Notes: generated by a model not told the origin, from the letters alone. 64,000 bases of DNA from Streptomyces sp. Go-475 (GCF_003330845.1 NZ_CP026121.1:5623501-5687500); one strand, 5' to 3'. Counted from the first letter of the stretch, positions 45,769-54,442 are shown. Program-made: numbers and translations.

Positions 45769-47044
45769 CGGTCGCCACCTCCTCCTCGTCCAGGTGGAAC
45801 TCCGTCTCCCGCCAGTCCTGCGGGAGCATGTGGTCGAGCACGTCGTCCACGGTCACCGCGCCCAGCAGCGACCCGGCCTCGTCCACCACCGGCGCCGCGA
45901 CCATGTCGTACGTGGCGAAGAACCCGGCGATGGCGGGCAGGTCCGCCTCCGGGTCGAGCGGCTGCAGATCGCTGTCCACGATCGAGCTGACCAGGGCGGG
46001 TGGTGGCTCCCGCAGCAGGCGCTGGAAGTGGACCGTGCCCAGGTACTTGCCGGTCGGCGTCTCGTCCGGTGGCCGGCAGACGTACACCTGGGCGGCCAGG
46101 GCGGGGGAGAGGTCCGGGTTGCGGATCCGGGCGAGGGCGTCGGCGACGGTGGAGTCCGGGCGCAGCACGATCGGCTCGGTGGTCATCAGACCGCCCGCCG
46201 TGCGGTCCTCGTACGACATCAGGCGCCGCATGTCGGCCGCGTCGCCCGGCTGCATCAGGCTCAGCAGCCGCTCCTGCTCGTCCGTCGGCAGCTCGCCCAG
46301 CAGGTCGGCCGCGTCGTCCGGGTCCATGGCCTCCAGGACGTCGGCGGCGCGCTCCTCCTTCAGCTTGCCGAGGATCTCGATCTGGTCGTCCTCCGGCAGC
46401 TCCTCCAGGACGTCGGCCAGCCGGTCGTCGTCGAGGGCGGCGGCGACCTCGGCCCGGCGCTTGGGGGAGAGGTGGTGCAGGACGTTGGCCAGGTCGGCGG
46501 GGCGCAGCTGCTCGAACGTGGCGAGCAGGTTCTCGGCGCCCTGCCCCTGCTCCTCCAGGGAGAAGCCGGTGACGGCGGTCCACTCGACGGTCAGCGCCTC
46601 GCCCTTGGCGCGCCGGAAGGCACTGCCCTTGCGGCCCTTGCGGACGAAGACCCGGTCGATCTCCCACTCCCGGCGGGCCGGCAGCTGATGCACCGACAGG
46701 TCGAGGACGGTGACCTCCTCGCCGGTCTCGGTCAGTGTGACGCGCCGGTCCAGCAGTTCCCCGAAGACCAGCCGCTCGGTGGGCCGCTGCTCGAAGCGCC
46801 GGACGTTGAGCACGCCGGTGGTGATGACCTGGCCGGACTGGATGGCGGTGACCCGGGTCATGGGCAGGAAGATGCGGCGGCGGGTGGCGAGTTCGACGAC
46901 GAGGCCGAGCAGCCGCGGCGGCTTCTGGCCGACCCGCAGCATGACGACCAGATCGCGCACCCGTCCCACCTGGTCGCCGGCGGGGTCGAAGACGGCGACA
47001 CCGGAGAGGTGCGAGACGAAGATCCGGGGGGCGCCCGCTGCCAT
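45758..47044 (-). CDS. Soluble MgtE N-domain/CBS protein with PRC-barrel-like N-terminus
   Basis: A 428-residue protein with the cytoplasmic parts of the Mg2+ channel MgtE but no transmembrane domain. Residues about 1-75 resemble a PRC barrel (GVAVFDPAGDQVGRVRDLVVML). Helical MgtE_N repeats follow (LRPADLANVLHHLSPKRRAEVAAALDDDRLADVLEEL...). Then come two CBS domains (TTEPIVLRPDSTVADALARI and FATYDMVAAPVVDEAGSLLGAVTVDDVLDHML). It may sense Mg2+ or nucleotides and act on a partner membrane protein. AAAGGAG lies upstream of the ATG. Confidence 0.9.
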   Translation of the reverse strand: MAAGAPRIFVSHLSGVAVFDPAGDQVGRVRDLVVMLRVGQKPPRLLGLVVELATRRRIFLPMTRVTAIQSGQVITTGVLNVRRFEQRPTERLVFGELLDRRVTLTETGEEVTVLDLSVHQLPARREWEIDRVFVRKGRKGSAFRRAKGEALTVEWTAVTGFSLEEQGQGAENLLATFEQLRPADLANVLHHLSPKRRAEVAAALDDDRLADVLEELPEDDQIEILGKLKEERAADVLEAMDPDDAADLLGELPTDEQERLLSLMQPGDAADMRRLMSYEDRTAGGLMTTEPIVLRPDSTVADALARIRNPDLSPALAAQVYVCRPPDETPTGKYLGTVHFQRLLREPPPALVSSIVDSDLQPLDPEADLPAIAGFFATYDMVAAPVVDEAGSLLGAVTVDDVLDHMLPQDWRETEFHLDEEEVATDGS

Positions 47045-47245
47045 GGCCGCGGCTCCTTTTCGTGCGGGGTCGTTCCTGGTGCCTGTGTTTTCCGAATTGC
47101 CCGCTCGGGTGGGCTTCAGGCTAGCCCGTCCCGATCGGGGGCGCGTCGGCGGGCGGTCCGGACGGACCGGCTCCGATCGGCCCCCACGGCCCCGGTACCC
47201 TGCCGTACGCCGTTCAGGTCTCCCGTCAGAGAGGCAGCCCCACCT

Positions 47246-48007
47246 GTGACTCCGATTCGCCAGAGCCGCAGCCGCAGCCGCAGCGCCGCGCTCGCGAGCG
47301 CGATGTGCGCACTGCTCGTGACGGGAACGGTGCTCACGGGCTGCGCGGAGGATCCGAACGAGGGCACCAACGGCGTCGGCCGGCTGCCCGCCCAGAAGAT
47401 CCAGGGCAAGACCCGCGCGGCCGCCGAGTCCGCCGGGGCGGTCCGCGTGCACGGCAGCGTCGTCAGCGGCGGGCGGACGTACGCGCTCGACATGCGGCTG
47501 AAGGACGACGGCGGCACGGGCTCGGTGACCACGCAGGGCGCGACCTTCGAGCTGCTGCGCGTCGGCGAGCAGCTCTTCGTCAAGGCCGACGCGGAGTTCT
47601 GGAGTCACGGCAGCGGCCAGGGCGAGGGCGGCAAGGGGGACGCGGCGGCGGCCTCCAAGCTCGGCGGCAAGTTCGTGAAGGTGCCGCAGGGCGACCCTTC
47701 GTACAAGAAGTTCAGCGGTTTCACGGACAAGGCGGTCCTCCTCGACGGTCTGCTGACCCTGCACGGCACGCTCGCGACGGACGGCCACGACGAGCAGGCG
47801 GGCGTCCGCACCATCCGCGTCACCGGCGACAAGGGCTCCGGCGGCACCCTGGAGGTCTCCCTCGAGGGCAAGCCGTATCCGCTGCGCCTGGAACGGGCCG
47901 GAGGGGCGGGCACCCTCACGTTCTCCGACTGGGGGCAGGACTTCGCCCTCCGGGAACCGGAGCGGAACGAGACGGTGGACTACGGCAAGCAGCTGCCGAC
48001 GTCCTGA
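47246..48007 (+). CDS. Putative lipoprotein (LppX/LprG-like fold possible)
   Basis: A 253-residue lipoprotein. An Arg-Ser repeat (RQSRSRSRS) precedes the hydrophobic signal and lipobox VLTGC (Cys33). The mature domain (VRVHGSVVSGGRTYALDMRLKDDGGTGSVTTQGATFELLRVGEQLFVKADAEFW) has alternating strands and could be an LppX/LprG-like lipid-binding sheet; this is a guess from the strand pattern. It starts at GTG and is divergent from the MgtE-N/CBS gene. TACCCT at 47197-47202 is a likely -10. Confidence 0.8.
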   Translation: MTPIRQSRSRSRSAALASAMCALLVTGTVLTGCAEDPNEGTNGVGRLPAQKIQGKTRAAAESAGAVRVHGSVVSGGRTYALDMRLKDDGGTGSVTTQGATFELLRVGEQLFVKADAEFWSHGSGQGEGGKGDAAAASKLGGKFVKVPQGDPSYKKFSGFTDKAVLLDGLLTLHGTLATDGHDEQAGVRTIRVTGDKGSGGTLEVSLEGKPYPLRLERAGGAGTLTFSDWGQDFALREPERNETVDYGKQLPTS

Positions 48008-48011
48008 AACG

Positions 48012-48527
48012 TCACTGCCTGCGTTTGCGCTTCTTCAGCAGCAACCGGGGCAGGCCCGCCGGGATCGGCCGGCGGGTGACCGCCGGGGACGGCAGCGGGG
48101 GCTCGGACAGCGAGTCGTCGGGGAGCGGCGCCGTCGCCCCGGTCGGCTCCAGCCGCAGCACCCGGCACTCGCGGGCCCAGCGGTCGGTCATGGCCTCGCC
48201 GTCGGGCGCGTTCAGCCGCTTGCCCTTCAGCTCGGCGACCGCCGCGTCCCACGCCTCGGTGCCCGGGGCGAGCTGCGTGACCCGCGCCGTCCAGGAGACC
48301 AGCCGGCCCCCCTTGTCCTTGCTGCGGACCGTCACCCGGGCCTCGGCCCCGTCGGCCAGCCCCGGCAGCGGCTGCTCGCCGGGGCCGTCGCCGACCAGGC
48401 ACGCCGCGCCCTCGTGCCACACGTGCCACAGGGCACGCGCCGGGGCGTCGGGGCCCTGGACCCAGACGAGGCCGGACTTCTTCGTGGCCTCCTCGACGAG
48501 GGCCTGGTCGAGCAGCTCGCTTGTCAT
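48012..48527 (-). CDS. Conserved hypothetical protein, possible split-barrel fold
   Basis: A 171-residue soluble protein. The strand-rich part (ALWHVWHEGAACLVGDGPGEQPLPGLADGAEARVTVRSKDKGGRLVSWTARVTQL) resembles the FMN/F420-binding split beta-barrel group, but I see no definite cofactor motif. A disordered basic tail (LLLKKRKRRQ) ends it. The ATG at 48527 has no Shine-Dalgarno; TAGGCT stands 7 nt upstream. It starts only 24 nt downstream of the corA stop, so corA read-through could also express it. Confidence 0.72.
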   Translation of the reverse strand: MTSELLDQALVEEATKKSGLVWVQGPDAPARALWHVWHEGAACLVGDGPGEQPLPGLADGAEARVTVRSKDKGGRLVSWTARVTQLAPGTEAWDAAVAELKGKRLNAPDGEAMTDRWARECRVLRLEPTGATAPLPDDSLSEPPLPSPAVTRRPIPAGLPRLLLKKRKRRQ

Positions 48528-48534
48528 GGTCGCC

Positions 48535-48540
48535 AGCCTA
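48535..48540 (-). promoter_or_regulatory. -10 element of probable leaderless promoter
   Basis: Minus-strand TAGGCT ends 7 nt before the ATG at 48527 and lies in the 23-nt gap after corA. Confidence 0.55.
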
Positions 48541-48550
48541 TCCACGCCGC

Positions 48551-49666
48551 TCACAGCCAGCCGTTCCGCTTCAGGGTGCGGTGGATGCCGAGGCAGATGA
48601 CCACCGTGACGCCCATGATCGCCGGGTAGCCGTACCGCCAGTGCAGCTCCGGCATGTGGTCGAAGTTCATGCCGTACACCCCGCAGACCATCGTCGGCAC
48701 GGCGATGATCGCGGCCCACGAGGTGATCTTCCGCATGTCCTCGTTCTGCGCCACGGACGCCTGCGCGAGGTTGGCCTGGAGGATGGAGTTGAGCAGCTCG
48801 TCGAAGCCGAGGACCTGCTCCTGGACCCGGGCCAGGTGGTCGGCGACGTCCCGGAAGTACTTCTGGATGTCCGGGTCGATCAGCCGCATCGGCCGCTCGC
48901 TCAGCAGCTGCATGGGCCGCAGCAGCGGCGACACGGCCCGCTTGAACTCCAGTACCTCGCGCTTGAGTTGGTAGATCCGGCCGGCGTCGGTGCCGCGCGG
49001 CGCGCCCTTGCGGCCCGGGGAGAACACCTCGGTCTCGACCTCGTCGATGTCGTCCTGCACGGCGTCGGCGACCGCGATGTACCCGTCGACGACGTGGTCG
49101 GCGATGGCGTGCAGCACGGCCGAGGGGCCCTTGGACAGCAGCTCCGGGTCGTCCTGGAGGCGGTGCCTCAGGGCCCGCAGGGAGCCCTGGCCGCCGTGCC
49201 GGACGGTGATGAAGAAGTCCCGTCCGGTGAAGCACATGACCTCGCCGGTCTCGACGACCTCGCTGTTGGCGTCGAGCTGGTCGTGCTCCACGTAGTGGAT
49301 GGTCTTGAAGACCGTGAAGAGGGAGTCGTCGTAGCGCTCCAGCTTGGGCCGCTGGTGGGCCTGGACGGCGTCCTCCACGGCCAGCGGGTGCAGCCCGAAC
49401 TCACTGGCGATGCCGGAGAATTCGGCCTCGGTCGGCTCGTGCAGGCCGATCCACACGAAGCCGCCGTCGCGGCGCACCAGGCGCACCGCCTCGTGCGGGG
49501 TCAGCGGGGTCTCGGTCTCGATGCGGCGGCCGTCGCGGTAGACGGCGCAGTCGACGACGGCGGAGGCCGTCGCGGGGCTGCGGGTGGCGTCGTACGTCCC
49601 GCTGCCCTTGCGGAGCGACACGCGGGACGGGCGGACGACGGCGCGCAGGTCGCGGATCATCGACAT
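48551..49666 (-). CDS. corA: CorA-family magnesium/cobalt transporter
   Basis: A pentameric divalent cation channel, 371 residues. A large N-terminal cytoplasmic domain (FVWIGLHEPTEAEFSGIASEFGLHPLAVEDAVQAHQRPKLERYDD) is followed by the long stalk helix and two membrane helices. The selectivity motif is YGMNF at the end of the first helix. The ATG at 49666 (MSMIRDLRAV) has GGAG upstream; the frame is open further but unlike the family. By position it corresponds to Rv1239c. It lies close to the MgtE-like gene, giving a small Mg2+ homeostasis neighbourhood. Confidence 0.94.
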   Translation of the reverse strand: MSMIRDLRAVVRPSRVSLRKGSGTYDATRSPATASAVVDCAVYRDGRRIETETPLTPHEAVRLVRRDGGFVWIGLHEPTEAEFSGIASEFGLHPLAVEDAVQAHQRPKLERYDDSLFTVFKTIHYVEHDQLDANSEVVETGEVMCFTGRDFFITVRHGGQGSLRALRHRLQDDPELLSKGPSAVLHAIADHVVDGYIAVADAVQDDIDEVETEVFSPGRKGAPRGTDAGRIYQLKREVLEFKRAVSPLLRPMQLLSERPMRLIDPDIQKYFRDVADHLARVQEQVLGFDELLNSILQANLAQASVAQNEDMRKITSWAAIIAVPTMVCGVYGMNFDHMPELHWRYGYPAIMGVTVVICLGIHRTLKRNGWL

Positions 49667-50123
49667 GGCGGGCTCCTTCGCGGGCGGGCAACGAAAGACG
49701 CCGACGTCGGATGGAGCTACCCGGAATGAGGACGTTGTGACTGATGATGTTTGGCACGTCCACAAAGCGGGGAGCACCGCACCGTCGCGGTGGCGCGTCT
49801 CGTCACTGATTCAGCTACTGAGGCAGATCAGGCAAAGCGAAACGAAGCGCTCTTCCGCGTGAAGCGAGTGCGAGAGGTGGCGACCAGCCAGAGCCAGAAC
49901 AGCTACGTCAGCGGCGGGAAGAGCGTGGTGCTACTGCACGGTCGACTTCGGTCCATTGCAGTCCCACCTCCTCCGGCCGGTCCCTCGTAAGGGAGTTCCT
50001 TCGGCGTCGGGGCTTGATCGCGACGCTTCTGCGTGCTGCCCCGAACCACCGGGCAAGAGTAGCAGCCGCCCGACGTGTCAAGGCGCTTGTTTGCCCGCTA
50101 CTGACGAGTTCTATGCTCGCCGC
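49667..50123 (-). promoter_or_regulatory. 457-nt region between corA and the SUFU gene
   Basis: Contains no gene I accept. A 79-codon TTG-started plus-strand frame (49751-49990) has third-position G/C near 63 percent, far below its neighbours. The segment 49740-49900 is less GC-rich and could be a long corA leader. The arms GGACGT (49730-49735) and ACGTCC (49756-49761) can pair. I do not recognise an M-box. TATGCT at 50112-50117 serves the downstream gene. Confidence 0.45.
50112..50117 (+). promoter_or_regulatory. -10 element of probable leaderless promoter (SUFU gene)
   Basis: TATGCT ends 6 nt before the ATG at 50124, with TTGTTT 19 nt further upstream as a possible -35. No Shine-Dalgarno is present. 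Confidence 0.6.
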
Positions 50124-50708
50124 ATGGCAGATGTTCTCCCTCTGGTCGAGGCCCGGTTGCGTACGGCGCTGGGCGAACCGGACGCGCGCGCGGCCGTCAC
50201 CTTCCTGGGCACGGACCGCATCGAGGTGCTCCGCTTCCAGGAGGGCGACCTCGTCCGCTACGCCACGCTCGGCATGTCCGCGCACCCCATGACGGACCCC
50301 ACGGCCGTGGTCGCCGACCCCGTGAAGGGCCCGCGCGCGGAGCTGGTCCTGTCGGTCCGCGCGGGGCTCGCCGACACCGACAAGGCGCTGCGCCCGCTCG
50401 CCGTGCTGGCCGCGTCTCCGCAGGTGGAGGGTCTGGTGGTGGCTCCCGGCGCCTCCCTCGACGTCGGTGAGCCGCTGTGGCCCGGCGCCCCCTTCACCTC
50501 TGTCCTGGTCGCCGAGCCGGGCGGCCTCGTCGAGGACCTGGAGCTGGACGAGCCCCTCGACCCCGTGCGGTTCCTGCCGCTGCTGCCGATGACTCCGAAC
50601 GAGGCCGCCTGGAAGCGCGTGCACGGCGCCCAGGCGCTCCAGGAGAGGTGGCTGAACCAGGGGACGGACCTTCGGGATCCGTCCCGGAAGTCCGTCCCGC
50701 TGGAGTGA
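50124..50708 (+). CDS. Suppressor-of-fused (SUFU) domain protein
   Basis: A 194-residue single-domain protein resembling the SUFU superfamily: YATLGMSAHPM, AELVLSVRAG near the middle, and the C-terminal VRFLPLLPMTPNEAAWKRVHGAQALQERW block are family features. Bacterial SUFU proteins occur often as immunity proteins of polymorphic toxins, but no toxin gene lies nearby, so here a stand-alone role is more likely. Third-position G/C bias supports the gene. It faces the MFS gene convergently. Confidence 0.8.
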   Translation: MADVLPLVEARLRTALGEPDARAAVTFLGTDRIEVLRFQEGDLVRYATLGMSAHPMTDPTAVVADPVKGPRAELVLSVRAGLADTDKALRPLAVLAASPQVEGLVVAPGASLDVGEPLWPGAPFTSVLVAEPGGLVEDLELDEPLDPVRFLPLLPMTPNEAAWKRVHGAQALQERWLNQGTDLRDPSRKSVPLE

Positions 50709-50738
50709 GGAAGGTCACCAACCCCTGGCCTGAAAAGG

Positions 50739-51962
50739 TCAGTTGGCGAAGACGGTGACGCTGTCCTCGGTCGCGTGCTGCGTCTCCGGTTCCTCCGCTT
50801 CGTGCGTGAGCGCCTTCCGTCGTACGACGACCACGAGCGCGCCCAGCATGGCCGTGACCGCGGCCACCACGAACGGGATGTGGAGGTCGGTCCACTCCTC
50901 GATCTTCGGTGCGAAGTACGGGGCGGCGGCCGCCGCGAACCAGCGGACGAAGTTGTAGCCCGCGCTCGCCACCGGCCGGGGCGCGTCCGAGACGCCGAGC
51001 GCCAGCTCGGTGTAGACGGTGTTGTTCACGCCGATGAAGGCACCGGACAGGATCGTGCAGACCACGGCCGTGGTGTGGGAGCCGTAGCCGAGCACGAGCA
51101 CGTCGGCCGCGAGCAGCACCAGGGAGGCGCCGAGCACCTTGAGCGAGCCGAACCGCCGCTGCAGCCGGGGCGCCACGATCACCGAGAAGACGGCGAGCAG
51201 CACGCCCCAGGCGAAGAACACCGCACCCGAGCGGTACGGGCTCATGTCCAGCACGAACGGCGTGAAGGCCAGCACGGTGAAGAACGTGTAGTTGTAGAAG
51301 AACGCCGAGACCGCGGCGGAGGCGAGCCCGCCGTGGCCGAGGGCCTTGAGCGGGTCCAGCAGCGAGGTCCTGCGGGCCGGCTTGGGCTGCTCCCTCAGGA
51401 ACGCCGCGATGCACAGGAAGCCGACGGCCATCAGGAACGCCGTGCCGAAGAACGGGTAGCGCCAGCTGGCGTCGCCGAGCAGGGCGCCGAGCAGCGGACC
51501 GCACGCCATGCCGAGGCCGAGGGCCGACTCGTAGAGCAGGATCGCCGCGGCGCTGCCGCCGGCCGCCGCGCCGACGATGACCGCGAGGGCCGTGGAGACG
51601 AAGAGCGCGTTGCCGAGTCCCCAGCCCGCGCGGAAGCCGACCAGTTCGGCGACCGATCCGGACGTGCCGGCGAGCCCGGCGAAGACGACCACGAACGCGA
51701 GCCCGAGCAGGAGGGTCTTCCGGCCGCCGATCCGGCTGGAGATGAAGCCGGTCACCAGCATCGCGACGGCGGTGATGAGGAAGTACGAGGTGAAGAGCAG
51801 GGAGACCTGGCCTGCCGTGGCGTGGAGGCCCTGCGCGATGGACGGCAGGATCGGGTCGACGAGTCCGATGCCCATGAAGGCGACGACCGACGCCCCGGCG
51901 GTCGCCCACACGGACTTGGGCTGCTTCAGGAGGCCGCCCGCTCCGGCGTCGAAGGGGTCCAT
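50739..51962 (-). CDS. Major facilitator superfamily exporter
   Basis: A 407-residue membrane transporter with 12 predicted helices. The loop 2-3 motif reads GFISSRIGGRKTLLLG, and helix 5 has an ESALGLGMACGPLLGALLG stretch like motif C of drug/H+ antiporters, so export of a small toxic compound is the best inference. GGGAG lies before the ATG at 51962. The frame is open to 52007, but that part overlaps the promoter. The gene has a strikingly AT-rich, palindrome-bearing promoter. Confidence 0.9.
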   Translation of the reverse strand: MDPFDAGAGGLLKQPKSVWATAGASVVAFMGIGLVDPILPSIAQGLHATAGQVSLLFTSYFLITAVAMLVTGFISSRIGGRKTLLLGLAFVVVFAGLAGTSGSVAELVGFRAGWGLGNALFVSTALAVIVGAAAGGSAAAILLYESALGLGMACGPLLGALLGDASWRYPFFGTAFLMAVGFLCIAAFLREQPKPARRTSLLDPLKALGHGGLASAAVSAFFYNYTFFTVLAFTPFVLDMSPYRSGAVFFAWGVLLAVFSVIVAPRLQRRFGSLKVLGASLVLLAADVLVLGYGSHTTAVVCTILSGAFIGVNNTVYTELALGVSDAPRPVASAGYNFVRWFAAAAAPYFAPKIEEWTDLHIPFVVAAVTAMLGALVVVVRRKALTHEAEEPETQHATEDSVTVFAN

Positions 51963-51989
51963 GCTCGCTCCCTTTCCGAGACGGAAGTA

Positions 51990-52050
51990 GTTGGTATATA
52001 CACACACTAAGTTAGCTAGACTAATTAATGCAAACTACATCTAGTGTGGG
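51990..52050 (-). promoter_or_regulatory. AT-rich promoter/operator of the MFS exporter gene
   Basis: Read on the minus strand, TTGCAT, an 18-nt spacer and TAGTGT form a good promoter. TTAG/CTAA half-sites spaced 5 nt (52012-52024) lie in the spacer, and CACACTA (52003-52009) pairs as an inverted repeat with TAGTGTG (52042-52048). This looks like a repressor operator, for example MarR or TetR type; no regulator gene is adjacent. Confidence 0.6.
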
Positions 52051-52121
52051 TGGTGAAGGGTTCCGTCCGGATGGGTGATCGTCCTTGACGCGGCGCGGCG
52101 GGGGTAGGACCGTGGGGCCCT

Positions 52122-52763
52122 ATGAGGGGCGAACCCAGTTGCCCGAAGTGCGGTGGCCGGGTCAGGGCTCCCGGCCTCTTCTCCGACTCGTGGCAGTGCG
52201 ATGTGCACGGCACCGTTCATCCGGTGCAGCCCGTGATACCGCCCAGCGTCGACGCCCTCAACGTCGTGGTGCACCGCACGCAGGTGCCGGTGTGGATGCC
52301 GTGGCCGCTGCCGGTGGGCTGGCTGTTCACGGGGGTGGCCTGCGCCGGGGATGACCGTACGGGTGGTCGCGCCACGGCCGTGGCCTGCACCGGGCCCGGG
52401 CCGCTCGGCGGGATGGGTGAGCTGATCCTGGTCGCCGAGGAACTGGGCGTCGGACTCGGGGCCCGGTACGCCGGGATGGACGGGCCCGACCCCGGGCCGT
52501 ACATGGATGTGGGGAAGCCGGCTCAGGCGAAGGTGCTGGCCGCCGGGCGGCCGACGCCGTTGTGGCACGTCTCCGGGGTCCCGGGCGACCGCGCGGTGTT
52601 CGCCGGGGAGGCGCTGGGGATGTGGCTGTGGGCCGTGGTGTGGCCGGAGCAGTCGGGGTTGCTGATGTACGACGAGCTGGTGCTGGCGGATCTCCGGGAC
52701 GCGGGTGCCGAGGTCGAGCTGGTGCCTTGCGGGGCGTTGTCGCCGCGCCTGCTCGGGCCGTAG
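52122..52763 (+). CDS. Zinc-ribbon-containing conserved hypothetical protein
   Basis: A 213-residue protein beginning with a treble-clef-like zinc ribbon (CPKCGGRV ... WQCDVHGTVHP). The rest is a Gly-rich alpha/beta domain with GWLFTGVACAGDDRTGGRATAVACTGPGPLGG and a conserved-looking VWPEQSGLLMYDELVLADLRDAGAEVELVPCG. I recall similar Streptomyces proteins under DUF6758, without known function. The ribosome binding site is poor, so the exact start is uncertain. Confidence 0.75.
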   Translation: MRGEPSCPKCGGRVRAPGLFSDSWQCDVHGTVHPVQPVIPPSVDALNVVVHRTQVPVWMPWPLPVGWLFTGVACAGDDRTGGRATAVACTGPGPLGGMGELILVAEELGVGLGARYAGMDGPDPGPYMDVGKPAQAKVLAAGRPTPLWHVSGVPGDRAVFAGEALGMWLWAVVWPEQSGLLMYDELVLADLRDAGAEVELVPCGALSPRLLGP

Positions 52764-52873
52764 CGCCGTTGATGTAGGGGGCTCTTCTCGGGTTCGGGTG
52801 TGACAGGGGGCCCGGAAAATACGGTTATCCTTGAGCAGCCCCGTTCGTGTCGTTCGTGTCTGGAGTCCGTGTC

Positions 52874-53734
52874 GTGCGTATCGATCTGCACACCCACTCC
52901 ACCGCTTCCGACGGCACGGACACCCCGGCCGAGCTGGTGCGCAAGGCGCACGCCGCCGGGCTGGACGTCGTCGCGCTCACCGATCACGACACCACCCGCG
53001 GGCACGCCGAGGCGGTCGCCGCGCTGCCCGAGGGGCTCACGCTGGTCACCGGGGCCGAGCTGTCCTGCCGGATCGACGGCATCAGCATGCACATGCTGGC
53101 GTACCTCTTCGACCCCGAGGAGCCGGCGCTGCTCGCCGAGCGGGAGCTGGTCCGGGACGACCGGGTGCCCCGGGCCCAGGGCATGGTCGCCAGGCTCCGG
53201 GAGCTGGGCGTGCCCGTGACCTGGGAGCAGGTGCTGCGGATCGCCGGCGACGGGTCCGTCGGGCGTCCGCACGTGGCGACCGCGCTCGTGGAGCTGGGTG
53301 TCGTGCCGACCGTGAACGACGCCTTCACCCAGGACTGGCTGGCCGACGGCGGCCGGGCCTTCGTGGAGAAGCACGAGACCGACCCCTTCGAGGCCATCCG
53401 GCTCATCAAGGGCGCGGGCGGGGTCGCGGTGTTCGCGCACCCCGGGGCGAGCAAGCGGGGGCGTACGGTGCCGGAGGCCGCGATCGCCGAGATGGCCGCG
53501 GCCGGGCTGGACGGCATCGAGGTCGACCACATGGACCACGACGCGGACACGCGGGCGCGGCTGCGGGGGCTGGCGAAGGAGCTGGGGCTGCTCGTCACCG
53601 GGTCCTCCGACTACCACGGCAGCCGGAAGACCTGTGTGCTCGGGGAGTACACGACCGACCCCGAGGTGTACGGGGAGATCACGCGGCGGGCCTTCGGGGC
53701 GTTTCCGGTGCCGGGGGCCGGCGGAGCCCTCTGA
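52874..53734 (+). CDS. PHP-domain phosphoesterase (RNase AM/YciV-like)
   Basis: A metal-dependent phosphoesterase of 286 residues. The PHP ligands are HTHS (LHTHSTASDGTDTP), TDHDTTRG, the Glu in TGAELSC, His in AVFAHPG, and the C-terminal SSDYHGSRK. Relatives hydrolyse 3',5'-nucleoside bisphosphates or trim 5' ends of RNA. The GTG at 52874 has GGAG 8 nt upstream, which decides between several in-frame GTGs. TATCCT at 52829-52834 is a likely -10. Confidence 0.92.
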   Translation: MRIDLHTHSTASDGTDTPAELVRKAHAAGLDVVALTDHDTTRGHAEAVAALPEGLTLVTGAELSCRIDGISMHMLAYLFDPEEPALLAERELVRDDRVPRAQGMVARLRELGVPVTWEQVLRIAGDGSVGRPHVATALVELGVVPTVNDAFTQDWLADGGRAFVEKHETDPFEAIRLIKGAGGVAVFAHPGASKRGRTVPEAAIAEMAAAGLDGIEVDHMDHDADTRARLRGLAKELGLLVTGSSDYHGSRKTCVLGEYTTDPEVYGEITRRAFGAFPVPGAGGAL

Positions 53735-53836
53735 CGGTTTCCCGCCCCTGATCCCTCAGGTCCCTTTCCCAGGCACTCGGCGCTGTTCGCCGTGCCTTTC
53801 GCGCGCTCGACCCACACCCGCAAGGCCATCACGCTC

Positions 53837-54442
53837 ATGTTCGACGTCGCCGTCTTCGGCTCCCTGTTCCTGACCCTCTTCGTCATCATGGATCCCCCCG
53901 GGATCACCCCGATCTTCCTCGCGCTCACCGCCGGCCGGCCCGGGAAGGTGCAGAAGCGGATGGCGTTCCAGGCCGTCTGCGTCGCCGGTGGTGTGATCAC
54001 CGTGTTCGGGCTCCTGGGGCACCAGATCCTCGACTACCTGCACGTCTCCGTGCCCGCACTGATGATCGCGGGCGGACTGCTGCTCCTGCTCATCGCGCTC
54101 GACCTGCTCACCGGGAAGACCGACGAGCCGAAGCAGACCAAGGACGTCAACGTCGCCCTCGTGCCGCTGGGCATGCCGCTGCTGGCGGGACCCGGTGCGA
54201 TCGTGTCGGTCATCCTCGCCGTGCAGAAGGCCCACAGCGTCACCGCGCAGGTGTCCGTGTGGACGGCGATCCTCGCCATCCACGTCGTGCTGTGGCTGGT
54301 GATGCGCTACTCGCTGGTGATCATCCGGATCATCAAGGACGGCGGCGTGGTGCTGGTGACACGGCTCGCGGGCATGATGCTCTCCGCGATCGCCGTGCAG
54401 CAGATCATCAACGGCGTCACCCAGGTGATCCGGGCGAGCTGA
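53837..54442 (+). CDS. marC: MarC-family integral membrane protein
   Basis: A 201-residue membrane protein with six helices of the MarC family (UPF0056), historically linked to multiple antibiotic resistance but without proven transport function. LFVIMDPPGITPIFLALTAG, VPLGMPLLAGPGAIVSVI (the conserved PLAxPGAI-like segment) and the C-terminal MLSAIAVQQIINGV match the family. The start MFDVAVFGSLF fits family length; a longer frame to 53792 is less likely. It is about 100 nt downstream of the PHP gene. Confidence 0.9.
   Translation: MFDVAVFGSLFLTLFVIMDPPGITPIFLALTAGRPGKVQKRMAFQAVCVAGGVITVFGLLGHQILDYLHVSVPALMIAGGLLLLLIALDLLTGKTDEPKQTKDVNVALVPLGMPLLAGPGAIVSVILAVQKAHSVTAQVSVWTAILAIHVVLWLVMRYSLVIIRIIKDGGVVLVTRLAGMMLSAIAVQQIINGVTQVIRAS

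Noticed and set aside
49751..49990. 79-codon plus-strand frame starting at TTG
   Set aside because: Third-position G/C of about 63 percent is much lower than in real genes here, no ribosome binding site is seen, and no fold is recognisable.
49667..50123. M-box (ykoK) magnesium riboswitch upstream of corA
   Set aside because: The conserved GTTAGGTGAGGCTCC-like core could not be found on either strand.
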